Shown here one piece after another: positions 56,402 through 64,000 of a stretch of DNA of 64,000 nt; position 1 is the first letter of the stretch, and every line of letters begins with the position of its first letter. The position numbers were made by a program, and so were the translations under genes. Location of the stretch: positions 1,488,001 to 1,552,000 of the forward strand of contig JAEQBH010000294.1 of the NCBI GenBank assembly GCA_016808115.1. The letters are read 5' to 3'. A model generated the notes under the pieces. That model did not search any database and was not told the origin of the DNA. It saw nothing but the letters and a program-made list of their open reading frames with translations. The stretch comes from Tetrastigma voinierianum. Its lineage: Eukaryota > Streptophyta > Magnoliopsida > Vitales > Vitaceae.

Positions 56402-56530
56402 GTAGTAATAGCAGTAATAGTAACATCTCTCTATAGTAGTAGTAGTAACATCTCTCTAGTGGTAGTAATAACATCTCTCTAGAAGTAGTAGTAACATCTC
56501 TAGTAGTAACATCTCTAACAGTAATCTATC
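56402..56530. repeat. AGTAGTAACATCTCTCT minisatellite
   Basis: Irregular units of AGTAGTAGTAACATCTCTCT repeat about six times. The same motif lies left of the copia element (37893-37924), which shows the element is inserted into this array. Confidence 0.8.
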
Positions 56531-56667
56531 ATAGTAAGAAAAAAATAGTTAATTAATGTTAAACGATGAGTATGGGTTGAAGATGAATCTTTAATAATAA
56601 TAGTAGTACTATGGGTTGAAGATGAGTAGTGGTGGACCAAGCAAATAAGTTAGGAGGTTGTAAAAAC

Positions 56668-57275
56668 ATTAGGGTTGTGTTTGGTTCCGAAAAATACTAA
56701 GGAAAGAAAAAAAATGCTAAGAAAATTTATTCTCATGTTTGATTATCTTATAAAAAAATGCAGGTTGTGTTTGGTTTTTAGAAAATACTAAGGAAAGAAA
56801 AAATTCTAAGGAAATTTTTTTTTTTTTTTGTGTTTGATTGTCTACTAAAAAAATAAAATTACTTAGAAATTTAAGTATTTTAAAATTATTTAATCTTTAT
56901 ATTGATGAGTTTAAATAAATAAAATTGATTTGAGGTAGAAAATAAAAATATTATATGAAATTTAATTCTATTTTTATGTTCCTTCATTTTTTTTTTCCTT
57001 CTATTTTTCTTTCATATTTTCTTTCCTTTAATTTTCCTTCAAATTTTATGGGGAACCATACATAGCCTTAAAGAAAATCAAATATAAATAAAATTACTTA
57101 AAAACTTACCAATTCTTAAATTATTTAATCTTTATATTAATGAGTTAAAATAATAAACTTTTTTTTGAAGTAGTAAGTAAAAATAATATGTGAGATTTAA
57201 CTCTATTTTTATTTTCTTTAATTTTTTTTCCTTCATATTTTCTTGCCCTTACATTTTCTGGAAATCAAACATAGC
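56668..57275. repeat. MITE-like region with TGTTTGGTT ends
   Basis: Non-coding AT-rich DNA. Two starts of the type GTTGTGTTTGGTT (56674 and 56763) and two ends of the type AACCATACATAGCC (57055) and AATCAAACATAGC (57263) are imperfect inverted repeats, as if two related short elements were nested. Target duplications are not evident. Confidence 0.45.
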
Positions 57276-57571
57276 TTAGATTAATTCCAGGTAAGGATGA
57301 AAATATCGGTTTTGACGGATATATCGGTACTTGGATTTTACGGATATATCAAATATATATTGATATATTGGTATTTATAAATTATTCAAAATTTAAAGAT
57401 ATATTTAATTTATATATCAAAATTAGTTTGAAGGTATATGAAATGATAATATCAATTAGATTTGAAAAAAACATTAAAATTCATTTTCTATGATTTATAC
57501 AAAATAATTGGTTAAACGTTTATATACTATGACTAATTTTTTATATTTTATTTTATTTTAGAATGACCCCC

Positions 57572-59398
57572 TGTGATGAGAGAAAATTCCAATTTTTGGA
57601 AAAATGGTAAAATTGTCATTACGGTAAAAATCCGGAATTTTTCTTGATCTCAGATGACGAAACGAACTTCACCGTTGGGATCGTCTCACGAAATCTAGCT
57701 ACTATGTCGAATTTCGTCGAATTCCGAGACAGTCGGAAATTTCACGTTTTTCGATGCACCGAGTATCGGGCGCCATAAAACGACATGTGATATGACAAAA
57801 GTCACCTATAACATGTTCTCATGTGACACATGTTGCATGAGTAGAGAGATGATGGAAATGGGCGAACTTTGTCATTGTAAGTGTCAAAATCAGAAGAAGA
57901 ATTTATAGATGGAATTAAAAAAAATTATTAATGAATGAGACAAAAACTCAAATAGTCTTCTTCTCCAATAATTGAAAGCCAAAAACAAAAACAGGGAGGA
58001 TGTAGTAGCTGGAGAAAATCAGTTTTTAGAGAGAGAGGGAGTGGCTTCTCTCTAGGATTCCGGCCAATCGGACCGTCAATTTTCGACGGAGCAAGAAGGA
58101 AAGTTGCTCTACGCGGCGATGACTACGCGTGGGCACCAATTTGGTGGAGTTCCGACAACTCCAAGAGGTAGGAATCTTTTCCTATTTGTGTTAATCCTTG
58201 TTTAAGAACCATGTAAATGGTTAGGAACGTTCTGAGGCTTGTTTTAGCCATAAACTCGGTCTCAAAAGCTTTGAACCGAGTGAAGAAAATTCCTGTTTTG
58301 TGTGATCGTGAAGAGCGATAACCGATGGATTTTGGTATTCATGTGAATAATCTTTGTGAATATTTTGTGTAAGATTTTATGGTGTTGAGTGATTCAAAAT
58401 GAATTGCTTGTGTTTTGTTAATTAGCCCATGTGAGCTAATTTTTGGTGTAATTAGTTGAGAATTTATAACATGCTTTATGTGATTTAATTATGTTATTAT
58501 ATGTATGAATATATATTATAAATGTGTTGGAATTGGCATCATGCATTCCATATGCTGAGGCACCCTAAGATATTAAGGTGAGTGCATGATATGAAATTGA
58601 AAGTTAAATGAAAATGTTGTGAAGGAATTTCAGCGGAAGATTTTAGGAGAATTGTGTTGGGAGGCAGTCAGCGGATCACTTAGGATGAGGACCGTGGCTT
58701 GTTTCGGAAGTTCTCAACCAATTCGACTCGAAGGGTAGTCCCGATATTTTCTCAAAAGTCGGTAGTGAGTTTTCGAGAACAAAAAGCTTTTGTTTTGAAA
58801 ACTGGATATTTTACTCGCATTCGGCTTAGGCATATGTGAGGGAATTGGTGAGGACTCGAGACATGGGATTGGGCATATAGACATTCGAGGTAGGTTCATG
58901 AAATTGATTAGATGTGATTGTTTGTCATGCGTGCACGCGAACAGGGAAGGTAACTCATGTAGGAAATTATCTCTATTGGGCTTTGCTCACCTTGTTGAGG
59001 GATCACCATTTCGGTACGAGGGAGGCGTCGGGAGAGGCGGCACTCCCTTTAGAGGCGCGTGTTAGAAAGCTGGAGCTTGTGGCTTTTTGATGTTGTTGTA
59101 TACATGTATTAGAGTTTTATAATTTTAATATATATTTGCATAAAGAGTAATTTGTTGACTCTTGAACCATGTGAAATAGTTGATGTGCGTAGTATTGATA
59201 CGGGGCCCAAATGACCATTATTTTACTCGCATTTGGACCTGTGGCCGAGGTCATTGATTATTGGGACGGGTTGTACCTTGGGTGAGCTCCCGTGCAAAGG
59301 AGACTATGCTCGATTTTAAGTAGTGGTGTCGGGTTGCAGAGCATTCCGCATTCCGAGTTGGCCAATTTGTCAACGGACACTGGAATAGGGCGTCCACA
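57572..59398 (+). mobile_element. LTR of family X, probably solo
   Basis: 1.83 kb, starting TGTGATGAGAGAAAATTCC and ending GGGCGTCCACA. It is related along its length to 38498-40517 (for example GGACTCGAGACATGGGATTG and the hairpin at 58146-58162). It lies inside the hAT-like element. No clear target duplication is seen; the left end is scrambled. Confidence 0.75.
58146..58162 (+). promoter_or_regulatory. Conserved LTR hairpin (family X)
   Basis: GGAGTTCCGACAACTCC, followed by AAGAGG. One loop-side base differs from the copy at 39091-39107, and the stem is kept by a G:C-compatible shift. Confidence 0.5.
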
Positions 59399-60095
59399 TA
59401 TTCTAAAAAAAATACTATAAATAATTTCAAAATATTTCATTTAATAATTTTTTTAAAATTGTTTGTATTAAAAGATTTGCACAATTTTTTTTAATTTAAA
59501 ATTTTTTCAATATAAAATTTAATATTATTTATTAAAAATTAATAATATTAATTAATAATGAAGACCCTTCATTTTCTCTCATACCGTTTTGTTCTTCTCT
59601 AATTTTTTGTAATAATTAATGATAGTAATTATTAAAGAAAATATAATAATTCCAACCGTCTCTACATCTTCTCCTATTTTTTATAAATAATTAATGATAG
59701 TAATTACTAAGGAAGACGTAATAATTTCAATTGTCTCTGGATCTTCTCTTCTTTTCTTCAAATAATTAATGATAGTAATTATTAAGAAAGACATGTAATA
59801 AGTGATATTAATTATTAAGGAAATATCTTTCATTTTCTCTCTCACATCTCTTAATCTTATATTTCTTTGCTCTATAACGAGACACCCACCTCAAATATTG
59901 TTTTTTTTTTAAATTTTCAATGAAATCGGAAATATCGCCGATATATCGTCCCCAAACTGATATATCACCGATATTTCCGATTTCTTGCTGATATTTCTGT
60001 CAATCGATTATCAATGTTGTATATCGTATCGATTGACACCGATTCACGATATATCGATGATATATAGTCGATATATCACGATATTTTAATCACTG

Positions 60096-60420
60096 TCCAA
60101 TAGTGCAAATCAAAGCACAAATTACTTAAATGATTTAATAACAATTAGATTTTACTTTGAATTAAAACACGTGACTTCAAATCTTAATATAAATATTTTG
60201 TTTTTCTCAAAAATCGAGGGGGGAAATTTGCCCCCCTAAACCTATTCTAGGTCCGCCTTGAAGATGAGATTCTCATCAAAGCAATAATGGAATATGAAAA
60301 CTCTATTTGCAATAACCTTAATCCATCACATATTTAGACAAGCGAATAGTAACTGATTCATGTCATGCCTAACTATCAGGTCAATAGACCTCCTCAACTA
60401 TGATAGTTTCATAGAGTCAT
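60096..60420. other. Unassigned AT-rich sequence
   Basis: About 320 bp without a recognised feature. Confidence 0.45.
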
Positions 60421-60422
60421 AT

Positions 60423-61056
60423 AGGCAGAGTTTAAAATATCCGATAATCTATATATCGGATATTGGTAAGGGGCAATACGATATCGGTAATCTATAATCG
60501 TTTGAGGGAAAAATCAGAAAAAAAAAATCATGAATATTGACGATATATCGGTATCAGACCGATATATCGACGAAGTTTCGGTTGTGAGACACACGCGTGC
60601 GTGCGTGATTTTTTTACGTAAATTATTTCTGATATATCGACGGTATATCGCGATATATCGACGGTCTGAAGGTGGAATTGTTGATTGATCTGAAGGCTAC
60701 GATCATCCTACAGATGATCTAACGATACAGATTTCACCCGCGTTTTCAAGCCTTTCCAACGGCTAGTTTGATTAATCCAAAGGTAAGATTTGAATTTGCT
60801 TTGATCTTACGGCCTAGCTTTCACCGGAATTTTGAATGTTATCCAACAATCAGATTTTTGATCAAACGGCCAGATTTGAAATCCTGATTTGATCCAACGG
60901 TTATAGATTGATCCCAACGGTTTAAAGAAGATCTAACAGTAAGATTTTCACCAAAGTTAAATCCAACGGTTATAATTAAATTACAAAGATATTTTGACCA
61001 TCCAATGGCTTGTTTGACAAAAAAAAAAAATCTATAAATACCTCTAAAATCATTTC
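60423..61056 (+). mobile_element. Second hAT-like fragment
   Basis: It begins CAGAGTTTAAAATATCCG, similar to the ends of 57288-60095, followed by GATATATCG-type palindromes (60530-60670). From 60700 to 60990 a degenerate repeat with ATCCAACGG (and ATCAAACGG, ATCTAACAG) recurs about every 30-50 bp. The right end is cut by an LTR at 61057. Confidence 0.45.
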
Positions 61057-61189
61057 TGTGACGCCTTGATCCCGAGGTGTCTCGTTGACAACCTGTCAAC
61101 CCACGGAAAACCTATGACTCATGTCATGAGACTCATACATGAGTAAAATGGCGCATTGGCCTACACATCATATTTATCATGTAAGACCC
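61057..61189 (-). repeat. 3' end of a family X LTR, reverse
   Basis: 133 bp matching the last part of 38498-40517 on the opposite strand: TGTGACGCC start, then TTGACAACCTGTCAACCCAC, and CATGAGTAAAATGGCGCATTG. The rest of that LTR is absent here. Confidence 0.75.
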
Positions 61190-61578
61190 GAGAAAATTCC
61201 AATTTATGGAAAAAGGGCAAAACCGTAATTTCGGTCAAAACGCAAATTTTCTAGATCTCGGATAATGAAAGCGGTTCACCGTTGGAATCGTCTCGTAAAA
61301 TCTAGCTAACCTGCGTCGAATTTAGGTCGGTCAGGGAACGGTGGGAATTTGCATTCCAGTATCGAGTATCGGGTGCGAAAAATGAAGCGTGAGATGAAAA
61401 AGTCATCAACAACATGTACTCGCTATGACGAGACTGTTAAGTAGAGAGATGACCAAACGGACCCAGAGATGGTGCCAAATGTTGAAAATCCAAGATTTTA
61501 GGGACATGGATGAATAGTTAAATGAGGAAAAGGACAAAAGTCCAAATAGTGGTCTTCTTCTTCCTTAAGAAAAGACCA
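61190..61578 (+). repeat. 5' start of a family X LTR
   Basis: 389 bp starting TGTAAGACCCGAGAAAATTCC (first 19 bases shared with the family). It adjoins the reversed 3' end directly, so one family X LTR seems to have inserted into another 133 bp from its end. It is interrupted at 61579 by a different LTR. Confidence 0.75.
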
Positions 61579-62137
61579 TGTAACGCCCCAAAAATACCTT
61601 GAAATTTTTATAATAAAATTTATTATATATTCCGGGTATAATTGGGCAACTTGGAGTATTTTAAGAATTGTTAGATGAATGTTGATTAAATGATTGTAGA
61701 TCAGGAAATAAACCCAAGTGAAAAGAAAATATGGAAATTGTAACATGGGGACCTAGGGTCAATTGTAAGTAAGTTTATATATCTAAGTGAAATTAGGAGA
61801 AATAAATGAGTAAGGGGAAAATAATAGGAAATTAATGAAGAATAACTAGAGAAATGGAGGGACCTAAATATAAAAGAAATAAAGAAAAAGAAAAAATCAA
61901 GGAATGGCATGGCATGTAGGAAAGAGAGGGAGAAGCTTCCTCTGTTTAAGAAATACGATTAAGAGTGATCCATAAGAAGGAAAGGAAATAGAGGCAATTA
62001 AGGCAAACCATATTTGAGAGAAAGTTAGAGAGAGCTCTACCTTCTCTACAGATTTTGGTATTCGGACCATAGGTTTAAGTAAACAAGAAGGAAGTCTTCC
62101 TCGCATGACAAGAATTTGTAAATAGAGACGGAATCAG

Positions 62138-62155
62138 GGAGTTTCGATAAACTCC
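62138..62155 (+). promoter_or_regulatory. Conserved LTR hairpin
   Basis: GGAGTTTCGATAAACTCC, followed by AAGAG. The stem is extended to 7 bp by paired changes compared with family X. Confidence 0.5.
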
Positions 62156-62649
62156 AAGAGTTAAATCTTCTCCTACTTTGGTTATTTTCTACCCTAAAGG
62201 TTGTGTGGTGGTTATCTTGCCTTAGGGAATGTTTGGTTTATTATTTTTAAATGTGGGAGGCTGCCACATTGGTGAACATTAGGCCGGGACAGGAGGCTGA
62301 TTTTGGGTGAAATAAAGGGAATTTGGTAATGAGTCCTTCTGGTAAATTGTAACCAAATCAATGAACTTGATGTTAAGATTTTGAATTTCTCAATTTGGAC
62401 CTATGTAGAACAAGTTATGTTCCTTTTACCCAAGTCAGCTCAGCTTGGCCAGGTGAGGTCAGTTTTGCCAGTTCAGGTCAGCTAGACGGACCTTAGAGCT
62501 GATTTTTGGGTAATAAGTGAAGGGAATTTGGTAGTGATTCCTTCTAGTAAATTGTAGCCTCATCAATGAACTTGATTTTAGGCTTTTGAATTTCTCAATT
62601 CGGACCTTTGTAGACCAAGTTATGGTCCTTTTACTGAGGTCAACCTATA

Positions 62650-62808
62650 GAGGTCAGCAGAGGTCAGCATGTAGAGGTCAGCAAACCTCATCCTGTGGAG
62701 GTCAGCAGACCTCATCCTGCAGAGGTCAGTAGACCTCATCCTGCAGAGGTCAGCAGACCTCATCCTGTAGAGGTCAGCAGAGGACAGCCTGTAGACCTCA
62801 TCCTGTAG
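62650..62808 (+). repeat. 24-bp minisatellite with internal palindrome
   Basis: Units of GAGGTCAGCAGACCTCATCC plus TGYA repeat about six times with changes. Each unit contains the palindrome GAGGTC-AGCA-GACCTC. Confidence 0.85.
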
Positions 62809-62820
62809 CGGCCAGTTCAG

Positions 62821-63355
62821 GTCAGCTCGTCTGGGTTAACTACGTATGACCTCCAACTTCGGAAGGTCATAACTTCTTCGTCCGAACTCCGTTTCGGGTG
62901 TTCTTGGACTCTATGGAAAGCCCATTGAGTCAAGAATACATTCATATGCCTGAGTAGGATAGAATATGTCAGACCAAGGTGTCAGAGAAGGTGTCAGACC
63001 GAGTTTATCGAGGTCAGGTCAGCTCAATCAGTCAGCTCGGCTGGGTGTGACTACATATGACCTCTAACTTCGGAAGGTCATAACTCCTTCTTCCGAACTC
63101 CGTTTTGGGTGTTCTTGGACTCTATGGAAATCCCATTGAGTCAAGAATTCATTCATATGCTTGAGGAGGATAGAAGATGTCAGACCAAGTTTACCAAGGT
63201 CAGGTCATCTCAGTCAGTTCAGGTTAGCTCTGCTGGGTGTGACTACATATGACCTCCAACTTCCGAAGGTCATAACTCCTTCGTCCGAACTTCGTTTCGG
63301 GTGTTCTTGGACTCTATGGAAATCCCATTGAGTCAAAAATCCATCTATATATATC
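62821..63355 (+). repeat. Tandem repeat of about 190-210 bp, 2.7 copies
   Basis: Copies at 62821-63030, 63031-63222 and 63223-63355 (partial). Each contains TATGACCTCYAACTTCSGAA, the inverse phrase AAGGTCATAACT, then GTGTTCTTGGACTCTATGG. Similarity between copies is high. Confidence 0.88.
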
Positions 63356-64000
63356 TTGTTTAAATTGGAACCCATATTAATCTCCGAAAATCAATCCTAA
63401 CCAAAACTACTAGTACACACGAATAATATTGTTCTTTAATGGTTTTTGGAATAGAGAGTGTGACGAGGAGGAAAATGGCGAGATTGAGATTCCAAGTTGG
63501 AATCCAAAGTGCAAAGATTTTTGGGTTTGTTCTACCAACTCCTATTCCTCGTTTCAAGTTTTTGCATGTTTGTTCTATATTTCCTATTCTCGTGTCAATA
63601 TTTGAAATGCTTGTTCTAAATGCATAAGAAAAGCATATTGAATTTTTTTAAATGATTTGAAGAAACTTATTGTAAAATGTTTGCATATGAAAATTGCATG
63701 ACTATTGAAAGTGAACTATTTATACAAATGTATATATTGTACTGTACTTTGCTATAAAGGATTTGAACGCCCTTAATAGAATGTTAACCGTTTAGTTCGT
63801 ATTAAGGATAGATTGGTATACCAATAAGGGTCAAAATAGCAGTACTACGAACTATTGTATTGATGTGTCACTCCGATCAGCAGCCCAGGGGGACCGTATC
63901 GATAGTGTTCACTAATTGATTATTATAACCGGTCCCGGTAGCCAATGAGTCCGTGCTTGTGTTATAAAGCTGCCGTCTGATACCCGGCCCTGCTGACCCG

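Larger units (their letters stand above)
57288..60095. mobile_element. hAT-like non-autonomous element with GATATATCG repeats, split by an LTR
   Basis: Two blocks, 57288-57571 and 59399-60095, surround a 1.8-kb LTR. The outer ends are imperfect inverted repeats: CAGGTAAGGATGAAAATATCG on the left and, on the minus strand from 60095, CAGTGATTAAAATATCG. Next to both ends are clusters of GATATATCG-type palindromes, resembling subterminal motifs of hAT elements. CAGTG/CACTG termini fit hAT. The 8-bp flanks (ATTAATTC and TCCAATAG) do not match. No transposase coding is seen. Confidence 0.5.
61579..64000 (+). mobile_element. Start of a further LTR (at least 2.4 kb), cut by the window end
   Basis: A sequence starting TGTAACGCCCCAAAAATACC, typical of Del/Tekay-type LTRs. 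It carries the conserved hairpin at 62138-62155, a 24-bp minisatellite (62650-62808) and a tandem repeat of about 190-210 bp (62821-63355). No internal coding region begins before the window ends, so its extent is unknown. Confidence 0.6.

Noticed and set aside
56402..56530. Repeated units as a CRISPR array
   Set aside because: Units are irregular, without unique spacers of constant length, in a plant context.
57572..59398. LTR at this position as a clean insertion with target duplication
   Set aside because: The flanking five bases (CCCCC and TATTC) do not match, even after trying shifted starts.
62821..63355. Tandem repeat as a centromeric satellite
   Set aside because: Only 2.7 copies, placed inside an LTR-like sequence.
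1..64000. tRNA, rRNA or other host RNA genes
   Set aside because: By eye no paired A and B boxes in a tRNA fold and no rRNA-like stretches were seen; the tRNA-like matches are retrotransposon primer-binding sites. A tRNAscan-SE run would settle it.

Overview
This window is plant nuclear DNA from a heterochromatic, transposon-packed region, and I found no convincing host gene in it. The evidence is the set of lineages present: Athila-type and chromovirus-type Ty3/gypsy retrotransposons, two Ty1/copia families, long LTRs, a Mutator-like miniature element and hAT-like DNA transposon remains. An angiosperm, probably a eudicot, is the best guess. Almost every coding region is a broken retrotransposon domain with stops and frameshifts, so most are called pseudogenes.

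Layout, left half. Positions 1-8512 hold the 3' part of an Athila-like element on the + strand: pol, an env-like 3' ORF, three polypurine motifs and a 3' LTR (7201-8512). A solo LTR of the same family lies in it in reverse (2202-3762) with a perfect target duplication AAACC. The 3' LTR abuts the reverse transcriptase of a second Athila-like element (8513 to about 13838), so the first element appears to sit inside the second. Next is a Mutator-like MITE (14350-14636 plus 22949-22984, 9-bp duplication TATACATAG). It is split by an 8.3-kb minus-strand LTR element (14637-22943, duplication ACATA) that has lost nearly all of gag-pol. Then come a full-length minus-strand copia element (23208-28557, duplication ATTCT) and a full-length minus-strand chromovirus-like gypsy element (29193-34459, near-duplication GTAGT/GTACT).

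Layout, right half. Between 34465 and 37924 lies AT-rich DNA with a possible endogenous pararetrovirus protease remnant (about 35930-36400) and an inverted array of about 40-bp repeats. A second copia element has its LTRs at 37925-38041 and 56254-56401 (duplication GTAGT), but its RNase H and integrase are pushed 16 kb apart. The material between them is a 2-kb LTR (38498-40517), a truncated minus-strand gypsy element (40587-42390 plus 52393-54250), and inside that another gypsy element with 2.65-kb LTRs (42391-52392). From 56402 to the end are a minisatellite, a MITE-like region, a hAT-like element rich in GATATATCG palindromes and split by a 1.8-kb LTR, a second hAT-like fragment, a pair of opposed LTR ends, and the start of a further LTR carrying two tandem-repeat blocks.

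No intact replication-competent element is visible. The most notable patterns are conserved short hairpins in retrotransposon leaders and LTRs that persist in divergent copies, TATA-like boxes ahead of the env-like ORF in both Athila copies, the GATATATCG clusters, and indel-dominated differences between paired LTRs, which may partly reflect assembly error.
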